Shown here in pieces: positions 7,161 through 15,923 of a stretch of DNA of 64,000 nucleotides (within the stretch, counting starts at the first letter, position 1; each line of letters opens with the position of its first letter). Where the stretch lies: positions 1 to 64,000 of the forward strand of contig PLWQ01000031.1 in NCBI GenBank assembly GCA_003165595.1, read 5' to 3'. A program made the translations under genes and the position numbers. Origin of the DNA: Fibrobacterota bacterium. GTDB lineage: Bacteria; Fibrobacterota; Chitinivibrionia; Chitinivibrionales; FEN-1185. The notes beneath the pieces were generated by a model that had not been told where the DNA came from, made no database searches, and was given only the letters and a program-made list of their open reading frames with translations.

Positions 7161-8906
7161 CTACCATGGGCAGCTCATCTTTACAACTTTTCCCTCTAAG
7201 AATTGCGACCCGTAGAGACTGCCGCTCCGATCGAGTGCCAACCCCATGATAGTTTGGGGAAAGCGTGATCTTCCGACAAATGAGCCGCTCACATCGAATA
7301 TGAAAAGCTGGTTGGATTGCGTTTCGAGAACCAGCGTGTTCCCAATCTTGTCGGAAACCACGCTTCCAAAGATCGGACCTGACCCTTGCTTGCCGGCAAA
7401 CCCTGGAGGCAATGCACACGTAGTGCCTATTTGTCCATTCCGGTTCGATAGGTCGATGCAGTTGGTGCCACAAACGTCAATTCTTGAGTTGGTTCCGATG
7501 GAAATGGAGGTCGGATCGTCACAGGTTAGCCAGTTTGTCAATATACCGCCTATTGAATCAAATACGAAAACTTCCCCGCTTTGACCAATCGGCTTGGCGA
7601 TAGCGTAAACCATTCCATCAGAATCAACCGCGACACCCTTGAATATCCCGGCCGAGGTGGCAATAGAGGCCAAAGAATCTCCCTCGTTGTCGTCTTTCAA
7701 AATCACCTGCGGCTGTCCTTCGGCAATAAAGACATTCCCCATCTTGTCAACGGCAACGCCGTTCACGTCAACAAAGGTCTGCCCGAATCCCAGGACAAAT
7801 GTTCCGCTCGCCGAAAACTTCTGGACCCTTGTCCGCCCGTCGTCCACCACGTACACATATCCCGAATCATCAACTGCAATCTTGTACGGCTGCATCAACT
7901 GCCCCGGTCCCGTTCCCGAATCGCCCCAACTCGAAACAATGCTGACAACACTCGTGATGGTTACTGAAACTTTCGGGCCCATGTTTCCCGTTTTTCCGGT
8001 CGAATCCACGCACGCCACGGCATATTCATATTTCCTGCCTTGCACGCCAAACGAATCCGCGAACGTTGTATCCGCGGACGGCACCCGGGCAATAGGGTTC
8101 AAAATGTTGTTCGAATCCACATCGCGCCGGTAGACAATGAAAGCCGCGTAATTGTTATTCGATGTGGGCCTTGTCCACGAGAGCAAAACGATCTCCTTGA
8201 GCGAATCGTAGGAGAGCGAAACATTCGTCGGCGTCGGCACCCCGGTAAACATGAGCTTGATTGTTCCAACGTCTGTTGTTTCGGCCGAGTTCACGGCAAT
8301 TGATCCCGTGTCGAGCGCGGTGTAGTCCGGCAGGAGCGGCAGAATGTGGAGCCTGTATTTGCTCCGGGCGAAATTTCCGGCCCTGAAGGTGCCATCCGAG
8401 TTTGCCCACGATGGGTTGTCTGTGCCATATGCAAGGATAAGGATCTTTGAGGCGTCGCCGCCTTCCGAAAGAAGCACCTTGCCTCGTATGGTACCGGTAG
8501 GTTCGAGCGTATCGGCTCCAAGCAGGACCTGGCTCGTTGGACTTACCACATGTACGGAATCTATAATCGCCCTGTTGTTGGAGTTGTCTATGCCTTCCAC
8601 CACATAAAGGCCCGTATCGATGTTTCTAATGGAATAGCTGCCTTTGGCGTCTGTCCGGACCAGGGCCACATCCGGGGAAGACCCCAAGGAAGTGTCGGCA
8701 AGGGCCTGCGCGTAGCGCAGGTGAACTTGCGCGCTTGCCGATGGGTTCGCGCCCTTGGGTCCGTAGAGACTGCCTTCGACCCCGTTGCCGGTGTTCGTAG
8801 CGCCCGCAAGAGGCTGATTTGTGCAGGAAAGGAATGCGCCCGTTGCTGCCGCGACTACCGTTGCGAGAATCCCAAGCCGGAGGCGGGCGAAACGGTGTTT
8901 CTTCAT
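7161..8906 (-). CDS. Lipoprotein with carboxypeptidase-regulatory-like, FN3 and NHL-repeat domains
   Basis: This 581-aa protein begins with a lipoprotein signal peptide (cleavage before Cys in GAFLSC, residue about 28). Residues about 40-210 contain two carboxypeptidase-regulatory-like folds (GSYSIRNIDTGLYVVEG, GTFRAGNFARSKYRL). An FN3 domain follows (VLLSWTRPTSNNNYAAFIVYRR), then NHL-type beta-propeller blades (PYKIAVDDSGYVYVVD, GVAVDKMGNVFIAEG, GVAVDSDGMVYAIA). It is likely an outer-membrane-anchored binding protein; no catalytic residues are seen. Its ATG overlaps the stop codon of the upstream TIGR02147 gene by four bases (ATGA), so the two are translationally coupled and share the promoter at 9780-9808. 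Confidence 0.8.
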   Translation of the reverse strand: MKKHRFARLRLGILATVVAAATGAFLSCTNQPLAGATNTGNGVEGSLYGPKGANPSASAQVHLRYAQALADTSLGSSPDVALVRTDAKGSYSIRNIDTGLYVVEGIDNSNNRAIIDSVHVVSPTSQVLLGADTLEPTGTIRGKVLLSEGGDASKILILAYGTDNPSWANSDGTFRAGNFARSKYRLHILPLLPDYTALDTGSIAVNSAETTDVGTIKLMFTGVPTPTNVSLSYDSLKEIVLLSWTRPTSNNNYAAFIVYRRDVDSNNILNPIARVPSADTTFADSFGVQGRKYEYAVACVDSTGKTGNMGPKVSVTITSVVSIVSSWGDSGTGPGQLMQPYKIAVDDSGYVYVVDDGRTRVQKFSASGTFVLGFGQTFVDVNGVAVDKMGNVFIAEGQPQVILKDDNEGDSLASIATSAGIFKGVAVDSDGMVYAIAKPIGQSGEVFVFDSIGGILTNWLTCDDPTSISIGTNSRIDVCGTNCIDLSNRNGQIGTTCALPPGFAGKQGSGPIFGSVVSDKIGNTLVLETQSNQLFIFDVSGSFVGRSRFPQTIMGLALDRSGSLYGSQFLEGKVVKMSCPW

Positions 8907-9769
8907 GTCCTTTTCTTTCCCCGGCTTAATCGTCTCTTGCTTGGTTCCCGGGTCAGGGAGAATATCTGCACATTCACCTGAAACACCTTTGCGCCCTTAC
9001 GGCACGGTTCCATGAGCGACACGACCCTGGCCCGAAAATCGTTTGCTTCCTTTACAAGGCGGTTGAGCTTGTCGGCAGAGATGCTCAAGGTGACCGAAGT
9101 TATGTTCCGCTCGTTGCTCTTGCATCTGTCGAATGAGGAGGCGGCGAGCGACGACATTTGGCGATGGTAGTTGATTACCGCAAGGGATTTGACTTCCGGG
9201 CCGGTGGTCACCACCGCATTGGTCTGCGTATAGCGGCCTCCGCTCTTGCGCACCATCCGCAGCTTAAGGAGAAGTTCCACGGAGTTGCGGGCCTGCGATT
9301 GGGAAATGGGCGGCGAGATCCTCAGGCCAAGTTCGCGAAAGTCTTCTTTGAAGTCCGGAGATGTAACCAGTTCCCGAATTACGGGATTGTACCAGTTGGA
9401 GTAATATTCATAGTGCCGCTCATCAATTACGTTTGCCCCAAACGGCCTTCGCATCTCCATCATGCGTAAAAAACAGCGGTCTTTCTCCTCGTGTGTCTTT
9501 GCTTGAAGAAAATCGATCATTGTCCCGAAATACAGGGCCTTGCGCTTGGTAAGCCGTAGGAATCTTATCAGTCTGTCGCGCACGTCGTCCGTGAGGTTGC
9601 GTTTCCCTTTGATCACGAGCCAAATGAGGTTGGGTGTGGAAAGACTGAGCCTTGAAGCGAGGTACCGGTGGGAGAACAGCGGGTTCGCCTTCTTCGATTC
9701 CTCAAAGAAGTCCGCCAGAAATTCCCGGAAGTTCGTGTATTCAAAGATACTTTTTAACGGTGCCGCCAT
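8903..9769 (-). CDS. TIGR02147 family protein (Fibrobacter paralogous family)
   Basis: This 288-aa protein matches the layout of TIGR02147: the N-terminal SIFEYTNFREFLADFFEE, a helix-turn-helix-like stretch (LASRLSLSTPNLIWLVIKGKRNLT), the FRLTKRKALYFGTMIDFLQA-type region, and the C-terminal SADKLNRLVKEANDFRARV. The family is poorly characterised and often regarded as regulatory because of the HTH-like part. ATG 9769 is chosen because the family starts at about this residue, and because a longer frame from 9808 would begin inside the -35 box of the promoter at 9780-9808. The downstream lipoprotein gene overlaps by four bases. The pairing suggests the protein regulates or senses something connected with that lipoprotein, which is inference. 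Confidence 0.85.
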   Translation of the reverse strand: MAAPLKSIFEYTNFREFLADFFEESKKANPLFSHRYLASRLSLSTPNLIWLVIKGKRNLTDDVRDRLIRFLRLTKRKALYFGTMIDFLQAKTHEEKDRCFLRMMEMRRPFGANVIDERHYEYYSNWYNPVIRELVTSPDFKEDFRELGLRISPPISQSQARNSVELLLKLRMVRKSGGRYTQTNAVVTTGPEVKSLAVINYHRQMSSLAASSFDRCKSNERNITSVTLSISADKLNRLVKEANDFRARVVSLMEPCRKGAKVFQVNVQIFSLTREPSKRRLSRGKKRT

Positions 9770-9779
9770 GGTGATCAGG

Positions 9780-9808
9780 AATATAGTATAATCCGTGCAC
9801 ATTGTCAA
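9780..9808 (-). promoter_or_regulatory. Near-consensus sigma-70 promoter, apparently leaderless
   Basis: On the minus strand TTGACA (9808-9803) and TATATT (9785-9780) are separated by exactly 17 bases. The expected start of transcription is about 9773, only some four bases before ATG 9769 of the TIGR02147 gene. No Shine-Dalgarno sequence is present, so the mRNA would be essentially leaderless. Confidence 0.7.
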
Positions 9809-10019
9809 CCCAAAACGCGCAGGCGTATTCGGCCCTTTGGGAAGGTGCGAAATTCCACATTATCCCGGCCTTGGCCGCTCCGGAGCAAATGAATGGCAAA
9901 TCGCGTACATCTGAGCCCGCACTATTTGTATTCAAGATTAATTTAATAAACTATATTAGTGAGTGCCAAGGCTTCTGGTTGGCGCAACTCGTACATGTGC
10001 ACACAGGAAAAGCCACAGC

Positions 10020-10445
10020 GTGGACTCAACATCTCTCGTTGTCGTCGTGGACGACGAACCGGAAATCCGGGAAATCCTTGACCTCATACTTGCCAATGCG
10101 GGGTATCACGTTGAAATAATCGCAGATGGCGTTGAGGAAAACGTTCTTGGATCAAGAATCCGGGCAAGGCTGTTCCTTATAGACCTTGATGTTCCAAACG
10201 GTAGCCGTCTTGAGCTCGTGCGAAAACTTAACGTGAATGACAGTCCGTACGAGGTCATTGTCATGGCCGGAGGGCGCGAGCTTGACAGGTTCGAGGAGGC
10301 GCGAAACCTGGGAGTAATCGGATGTCTCCACAAACCCTTTTCCTCAAAAAAACTGTTGGGGCATGTGGAAAGTGCCCTTGAATCGGCCGCGCGCAAAGCC
10401 AAAAAGCTCGCCGGAGCCGGTCAAAGAGACGCGGGAATCACCTGA
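10020..10445 (+). CDS. Single-domain response regulator (receiver only)
   Basis: The protein is a stand-alone receiver of about 141 aa when started at GTG 10020, which has AGGAAA ten bases upstream. An upstream start at 9963 would add 19 residues of no receiver character. The acidic pair is in VVVVDDEPEI, the phosphoryl-acceptor Asp lies in LFLIDLDVPNGSR, and the conserved Lys is in CLHKPF. The usual Thr/Ser after the fourth strand is replaced (IVMAGG), which may alter signalling. There is no output domain, so it probably acts by protein-protein contact. No histidine kinase is adjacent; the nearest is at 27118-29205. Confidence 0.8.
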   Translation: MDSTSLVVVVDDEPEIREILDLILANAGYHVEIIADGVEENVLGSRIRARLFLIDLDVPNGSRLELVRKLNVNDSPYEVIVMAGGRELDRFEEARNLGVIGCLHKPFSSKKLLGHVESALESAARKAKKLAGAGQRDAGIT

Positions 10446-10473
10446 GGGGATTTCTCTATTCGGTAAGAAGTTC

Positions 10474-10530
10474 TGTCATCCCCGACTTGATCGGGGATCC
10501 ATTCGTTCTTCAAAGGGAAAATGGATTGGA
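10474..10530. repeat. Palindromic intergenic element of the TGTCATCCCCG type
   Basis: CCCCGA-CTTGA-TCGGGG (10480-10496) forms a hairpin just after TGTCAT. A second pair of arms, ATCCATT (10497-10503) and AATGGAT (10520-10526), surrounds a short loop. Elements opening TGTCATYCCCG are common in bacterial intergenic DNA, and a related one lies at 21703-21817. It sits between converging genes and may help terminate both. Confidence 0.6.
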
Positions 10531-10545
10531 AAACCTCCGCTCCCG

Positions 10546-13500
10546 TCACTTCGAAAACACGATTCTTATTGTCTTGGTGAATTTCGAGTCTCCATCGTCC
10601 GAATCCGCCGCTTTGAATCTGCAAAAGTAAATCCCACGTGAAAGATGCGAACCGTCCCAGGAGAACTGGTATTCGCGCGGATTCTGCATGCCCTCGAGCG
10701 GTCGTTCGATAAACCTTCCGATGGCGTTGTAGGCATCCAGGGAAACATGTGAAGCGGTCGGCAGTGCATACCTGAAGACGACGCACCTTCCGGAGACGGA
10801 CGCTTCCTGAAACGCGAAGTCCTTGGGTGCGGCGGCGGGAGCCGGCTGCGCCGCCGCGGCCCCGAACTTTCCAAAAAGGAAAAGGGTGTCCAGCGGCGTC
10901 GCGCAATTACTCTTGAGGAGGAACATTGCACTGTAGGCGCCAGCCTGCCTGGGCGCGAATTGCACGGTATCGACGCAGGAATCGCCGGGCGCGAGGCAGG
11001 GGATTTGCGAGACGGTGAACAGGGTGTCGGAAACATACTCGGCGGTTGCAAGACGGGTAATCTGCGATATTCTGAGCGTGTCGTTGCCCGTGTTCTTTAT
11101 TACCACGGTGCGGTACGGCGCGCGAGCGGCGGCGGCAACATCGAAGCTGACGGTATCCGGAATCGCGCAAAGCCGCGGCGCAGTTCCGAACCCGACCACT
11201 CGAATCGTGTCCGGACTCGACAGTGCGTTGCTTACAATAACAATCAAAGCCGAATCCGCGCCTTGCTGGCGCGGCCTGTACGCAAGCGTGTCGAAAATTA
11301 TCTGCCGGGGGGCAATCCTGCAGGAGTCAAGGCTGCTGGAAAAGGCCGGTGAGGTCACCAGTACGGATGACACGACCAACGTGTCGGCGCAGTTGTTCCA
11401 CAGCGAGATCGCGCTGTCGGCCGCTATGCCGATGGAAACGTGTGCGAACGACACGCGGGCTGCGCCCATCCCCAACAGGCCCGAATCCGGCGTGGCGCTC
11501 ACCACGCCGGAGACGGCGCTTTCCGCGCCGCTGCTGTCGACCACGGTGACGCAAAAGTAATAGGGCTGCCCGTTTGTCAGTTTCAAAAAGGTTCGCGCGG
11601 TATCCCCGGGAGAATCGGTTGAGTCGCGTTTTGTCAATGAGGATGCGGCGGTTCCCGAGTAAACATAATAGCGCAGTGCGTCGGGAGCCTCACTCCGGTT
11701 CCAGATAACGGCAACGGCCCCGTTTCCCCGTCGGGCCGAAATACCGGCGGGCGGCACCGGCTTGTTGGAAAAGACCCAGTTGCCGTTTCCCAGGCTGTCG
11801 ACGCATTTGCTCGCCATTCCTTTTTGGGCCGCTGCCTTGCAGTTTCTGAGGACAGCGTACCGTGCTTTGAGTGTTCCCGAGGCGCTGAGCGTGCAACCAG
11901 CGGCGCTGGAAACCGAAAGGTAGCGCTTTATGCCGCCGCACAGCAGCACCGAACCCAGGGCTTCCGCCTTCCATCCGTGCTTCGAAGGAACAATTGACGT
12001 GTCGGAACCGTTGACGATGGAAAAATCTCCCTCGGTGTAAACCGCGTTCCCGTTGAAATCGAGCGTCCCGCCCGTTTGCGCGAAGGAACGGCATTTGACA
12101 TTGGAGAGCAACTGCAAAGTGCCGGCGCCGCAATGGGTCACGTCGCCGAGGGGGAGAGGCGCCGAAAGCGTCTGTGTGCCGGTATCGGCGGTAAAAACGA
12201 TTCTCGAATTGTCGCGAGCGTAGTTTGCCAGCGCCAAATCTCCTCCAAACGTCCAGGTGCCGTTTCCCATGTAAATGCAGCCTTTGTCGGCGCCGGCTCC
12301 CCCGACCAGGATCGTGGCGGAATCGCGCACCGCAAGCGACGCGTTGTTCTGCCGGAAATCGAAAATGGCGCTGTCTTGAGAACGGTTCCACGCAAAAGTG
12401 CAATGGCCCGCGTGATGGGCGCCGGGCGCAACCAGTATCCGGGCGCTGCCCCCCGTCCCGCCGGCGAACAGAACCAGGTTGCCGATCTCCTGGCTGCCGC
12501 AGGAAAATATTGAGACCGGAGTGACGGCCGACGTTCTCACGACCACGGGACCCGCCCCGGTGGTAATGCCGCTGAGGCCCGAGAACAGGGCGTTCCCGGC
12601 TACGATGAGACTGTCCGAGCCCACGGCGAGCGAGCCCCCGATGGCCGAAAACCCCGTGAGTTCGCATTTGTAATTGCCGCAATCGAAGGTGCCGCCGGAA
12701 ATCCAAAGTTTCTTGGCGGAACAGGGACCGCAGAGCACAACGGTTCCCGCGCGAGCCTTGATGATATTCGGGAGGAGAACCCCCGGTTTCGGAACAAAGA
12801 ATTGCACGCCGGAGGCTTTGGTAAAAGACAAGGTCCCGTTGCCCGGCACAACGGATGCCGCGCAGGACAAATCCGCCGAATCGGCCGCGGCCGAGAGCGT
12901 GGAGGCGCCGAAATCGAGGCAACCTTGCACAAGCAGCCGTGAAGAAACCGCGTGCGACAGGGCAGTGCCCATATGCAGCGCGCCGGAAACGACGGCAAGC
13001 CGTGCGCACGAAAAGCCGGTTGACGAAATGGTGGTCCCGCCGAGGCCGCTCTGGATGATCGAAGGGTACGGCGCGCCTGCCCTGGGAACAAAAACCTGCG
13101 CGTTTGCGCCGCCGAATTCGATGCCGCCGCCCGCCTGTTGCGGAGTGATAGACAACTGGGAAAGATCCGCAGTGTCGCCGGTGAACGTTATGGTGGAGCC
13201 GCCGAAAGTCACACCGCCTCCGGCCGCGGTGATGGAGCGGACGACCACCGTCGACGAGGCAGTCGAACCGGCCCCCAGGTCCAGCGTACCGGACAGGATG
13301 ACGAGTGTGTCAATTGTCAACATTGCACCTGCCGGGGCGATCAGGGAAGTGCCGACCGCATTCCTCTGCACCAGCTTCACGATGTGGAAAGTCTTCGGAA
13401 GCCGGAGATCCTGCCTGGCTCCCGAAAGCTCCAGACGGACATCTCCGGCAACGGAAAGCTGGTCGAGGCTCACGTTACCCCGCGCGCGGACCAATGACGG

Positions 13501-14421
13501 CGCAGCCGTGCCGAAGCTGAGCGTGTCGCCGGCGGAGGCGGAATCGCCTGCCAGGGCGACGACGGTTGCGGAATACCCGTTCATCGCGAGGGTCCCGGCG
13601 CGGATGAGAAGGGTGTCGGCCGCCAGGTCGCATTCGGAAAGCGTTGTACCTCCCGGGCCGTTCTGCACAACGCAATGAAACGTTTGCGAGTCGGCGGGGA
13701 AGCTCGCCTTCTGGGGCAGGGCGCCGGTGAAAACCAGGGTGCCGCCCGCGCCTGAAAGGGAATTGAGGCCGGACAGATTTATTGCCGCGCCTTGGAGGAA
13801 AAGGGTCGATGAGTCGAGATCAAGGCCGCCGCCGGCGGTCTGTACCGAGCCCACCGTATGCGAGAGGTTTTGCCCGCAATGAAGTGTACCGGACGCGATG
13901 GCAAGGGTGTCTGTCTTGAGGCCGGATCCAAAACACCACACCTTGCCGCCCGGCTGGCAGCGAATGACAACGGAAGGAAGCGCACTTTGGGCACCGGGAA
14001 AGAAGACCTGGGACCCGGCACCCGCGAACTCAACGCCGCCTCGTTCGCTTCCGTCAACAACAGGTCCGCCCGAGCGGAGGTCGCAGGTGTCGCCGGTTAT
14101 GGAGAGGAAGTGGCCGTCAAAGTCGAAGCTCGGTGTGTAGCTCGCGCGGAAAATGATTCTGGCAACAACTGCATCGGCGTCGAGATCGCACGAGGCCGGC
14201 GATTTGCCGGTCGAGCCGAAAACAACCGAATCTCCCGGCAGGGGCGCCTTGCCCGTGCTCCAATTGGCGTCATTGCTCCACCTGCTATCTCCTCCGGCCG
14301 GGGCTGTCCAATACGCGGTGGCGGAAAGAAGCGCATGCGCGCCAAAAGCCACTACCAGGGAGGCGCGGGCAAGAAGTTTACATATGCACAGGTCGCCGGT
14401 GTGTGAAAATCCGCACTTCAT
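10546..14421 (-). CDS. Large secreted repetitive surface protein with FN3 domain and sorting tail
   Basis: ATG 14421 gives 1291 aa with a signal peptide (LLARASLVVAFGAHALLSATA). An upstream in-frame start at 14547 would bury it. The mature protein begins YWTAPAGGDSRWSNDANW, the opening seen in autotransporter-like repetitive adhesins. About 750 residues of beta-helix-like repeats follow, with many SGTL/GGGL/FTG motifs. An FN3 domain comes next (GNGAVAVIWNRSEAP), then two ASPM/HYDIN-like Ig domains (LRISQITRL... SCVDTVQFAPRQAG). The end, YQFSWDGSHLSRGIYFCRF, is a FlgD-like or type IX sorting module. G+C is high in the repeats. It is probably a cell-surface adhesin or matrix protein; no catalytic site is visible. 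Confidence 0.8.
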   Translation of the reverse strand: MKCGFSHTGDLCICKLLARASLVVAFGAHALLSATAYWTAPAGGDSRWSNDANWSTGKAPLPGDSVVFGSTGKSPASCDLDADAVVARIIFRASYTPSFDFDGHFLSITGDTCDLRSGGPVVDGSERGGVEFAGAGSQVFFPGAQSALPSVVIRCQPGGKVWCFGSGLKTDTLAIASGTLHCGQNLSHTVGSVQTAGGGLDLDSSTLFLQGAAINLSGLNSLSGAGGTLVFTGALPQKASFPADSQTFHCVVQNGPGGTTLSECDLAADTLLIRAGTLAMNGYSATVVALAGDSASAGDTLSFGTAAPSLVRARGNVSLDQLSVAGDVRLELSGARQDLRLPKTFHIVKLVQRNAVGTSLIAPAGAMLTIDTLVILSGTLDLGAGSTASSTVVVRSITAAGGGVTFGGSTITFTGDTADLSQLSITPQQAGGGIEFGGANAQVFVPRAGAPYPSIIQSGLGGTTISSTGFSCARLAVVSGALHMGTALSHAVSSRLLVQGCLDFGASTLSAAADSADLSCAASVVPGNGTLSFTKASGVQFFVPKPGVLLPNIIKARAGTVVLCGPCSAKKLWISGGTFDCGNYKCELTGFSAIGGSLAVGSDSLIVAGNALFSGLSGITTGAGPVVVRTSAVTPVSIFSCGSQEIGNLVLFAGGTGGSARILVAPGAHHAGHCTFAWNRSQDSAIFDFRQNNASLAVRDSATILVGGAGADKGCIYMGNGTWTFGGDLALANYARDNSRIVFTADTGTQTLSAPLPLGDVTHCGAGTLQLLSNVKCRSFAQTGGTLDFNGNAVYTEGDFSIVNGSDTSIVPSKHGWKAEALGSVLLCGGIKRYLSVSSAAGCTLSASGTLKARYAVLRNCKAAAQKGMASKCVDSLGNGNWVFSNKPVPPAGISARRGNGAVAVIWNRSEAPDALRYYVYSGTAASSLTKRDSTDSPGDTARTFLKLTNGQPYYFCVTVVDSSGAESAVSGVVSATPDSGLLGMGAARVSFAHVSIGIAADSAISLWNNCADTLVVSSVLVTSPAFSSSLDSCRIAPRQIIFDTLAYRPRQQGADSALIVIVSNALSSPDTIRVVGFGTAPRLCAIPDTVSFDVAAAARAPYRTVVIKNTGNDTLRISQITRLATAEYVSDTLFTVSQIPCLAPGDSCVDTVQFAPRQAGAYSAMFLLKSNCATPLDTLFLFGKFGAAAAQPAPAAAPKDFAFQEASVSGRCVVFRYALPTASHVSLDAYNAIGRFIERPLEGMQNPREYQFSWDGSHLSRGIYFCRFKAADSDDGDSKFTKTIRIVFSK

Positions 14422-14751
14422 GATACGTCCATGGTTGTGGAGCCGGGCGAAAGCAGAAAGGACGGGGGCGGGGAAGAACGACCCGTCCCGGGCAGGGAAC
14501 GGGCGCTTGGATACACGATGGCCGTGACAAAACACGTTCCGTTTCAAACGCTCCTGGCATGGCGCAGGACGCGCGTGAGCGGAATTCCAGTCCAGCCCCC
14601 CTTCACGTGTTTCAATATAAGGAAAAAGATCACGTGTGGCTTTTTTTTGTTGGCAAAGCGCAAAATGCCGTTAATCGCGTAAATCGGGGATCGCGGGTTT
14701 CTCGTAGGTGACAAGCGCAGGAGAATATCTTTGCAAAATGACCGGACGCAC
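14422..14751. other. Intergenic region upstream of the large surface-protein gene
   Basis: About 330 bases without a gene separate two minus-strand genes. It must hold the promoter of the surface-protein gene; a TATATT hexamer (minus strand, near 14615) lies between two identical ACACGTGA sites. An eight-base T-run (plus strand, about 14641-14648) is also present. The frames that cross it look non-coding. Confidence 0.5.
14603..14637 (-). promoter_or_regulatory. Paired ACACGTGA sites around a possible -10 box
   Basis: TCACGTGT occurs at 14603-14610 and again at 14630-14637 on the plus strand, 27 bases apart; on the coding strand both read ACACGTGA. Between them the minus strand reads TTATATTG, a possible -10. 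The spacing, between two and three helical turns, and the exact repetition suggest operator half-sites for a dimeric regulator, but there is no independent support. Confidence 0.3.
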
Positions 14752-15600
14752 TCACTGCCCTTGCGTATCAAACCGCAGCTGGAAAACGCCCTGGGGCAGC
14801 CTCGAAGGCGTGGTAACGGTACAACCGCCGGCGCACCGGCATTCCCAGATCTTTTTTCCAAGAACGGAATACAATTCAATCCGGTCGATCTTGTCCGGAA
14901 CGCGGAGCAGGGAAGATGTCACGCCGGGAACGACCAGGAGCATGCGGGGAGTTGCGGCGCCACAGAGGGCGGTTCGAGCGGACGGCGGCGTTGCCGACGT
15001 CGACGGGTCGTATCCCCAGACCTGGACTTCGGTGAAGGCACACCACTTGGTGGAATCGCTTGGAACGAGATCGGTGATGGAGAGCGAGGTAACGGTCCTG
15101 CTTGCGAACGAAAATTCCTGGCCGCTCTTGACGGAGTCGACATGGATGGTATCGCGGCTGTTGTCGGAGAAGACCAGGGTCGCGCGTTTCCAGTAGCTGT
15201 CGTGCGACGGGATGCCCGCCCAGTCGGCGCGGAGCCAGAGTTTTACTTTGTCAACGGACACGTTATGGCCGAAGTCGATTTTCCAATACAGACCGGGGAC
15301 GTGAAGCTGCGGCCCCCACGACGCGTAGTAGAGGGAACCGTGGCTGGTGTTGAACGTGTCGCCGTTGATGGCGCTGAGGGCGAGAAACGTGGTGTCGGGG
15401 GAGCAATGGTTGCCGCCCGTGGTGTCCTGGGGATAAATGCACGAATATTCGCTGTTGGACGACGCGTGAGGAAAGCCGTGTCCCGGCGCGCGCACGTCGT
15501 TGGGGTTGAGGGCGATATTGCGGTATTGCCCGAAAGCAAGGATGAAGCACCCGACGATGATTGAAAGGACGGTTGGGATGAATCTTTCTGCGTTCTTCAT
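14752..15600 (-). CDS. Exported discoidin-like (F5/8 type C) binding protein with sorting tail
   Basis: The start is ATG 15600, preceded by GAGGA, giving 282 aa; the longer frame from 15663 adds a non-signal leader. A signal peptide ends near FILAFG. The body resembles a galactose-binding or discoidin fold: RNIALNPNDVRAPGHGFPH, LYWKIDFGHNVSVDKVKLWLRAD, ATLVFSDNSRDTIHV and CAFTEVQVWGY. The last 70 residues (RIELYSVLGKKIWEC... GVFQLRFDTQGQ) form the same kind of C-terminal sorting module seen in neighbouring exported proteins. It probably binds a carbohydrate at the cell surface. No catalytic domain is present. Confidence 0.75.
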   Translation of the reverse strand: MKNAERFIPTVLSIIVGCFILAFGQYRNIALNPNDVRAPGHGFPHASSNSEYSCIYPQDTTGGNHCSPDTTFLALSAINGDTFNTSHGSLYYASWGPQLHVPGLYWKIDFGHNVSVDKVKLWLRADWAGIPSHDSYWKRATLVFSDNSRDTIHVDSVKSGQEFSFASRTVTSLSITDLVPSDSTKWCAFTEVQVWGYDPSTSATPPSARTALCGAATPRMLLVVPGVTSSLLRVPDKIDRIELYSVLGKKIWECRCAGGCTVTTPSRLPQGVFQLRFDTQGQ

Positions 15601-15923
15601 TTTTTCCTCACGTTTTGTCTTTCGCGACAAAAGGAATTTGTCAACCTTTGAAAGTGTCTCCATTGTATGCCACTAACAGTCTTGTGCCGCATCTGCCCGA
15701 CCCTTCGTGGCGAAGAAATCGTCTATGGACTAAATATATCTTCATTTACCCGATTAAACGGAAAAAATGTTCGTCTTTCTCACTTGTCTGTTGTTTCTAC
15801 CTTTATCCCGAAGGATATTTCATTTATATTACCAGTCATGAGCCGCCGCATCGTGAGGGGCCTGCGACTGCAGCAATACATAAGATAAATGGCCTTCAAA
15901 TTACTTTTTATTAAGGAGTTGTT

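Noticed and set aside
8903-9808. Start of the TIGR02147 protein at 9808, giving 301 aa.
   Set aside because: It would place the first codons inside the -35 and -10 boxes of a near-consensus promoter, and the family begins at about the later ATG.
12674-13678. 334-codon plus-strand ORF inside the large surface-protein gene.
   Set aside because: Antisense to repetitive high-G+C coding sequence; no start signal and a Pro/Arg/Ser-rich nonsense composition.
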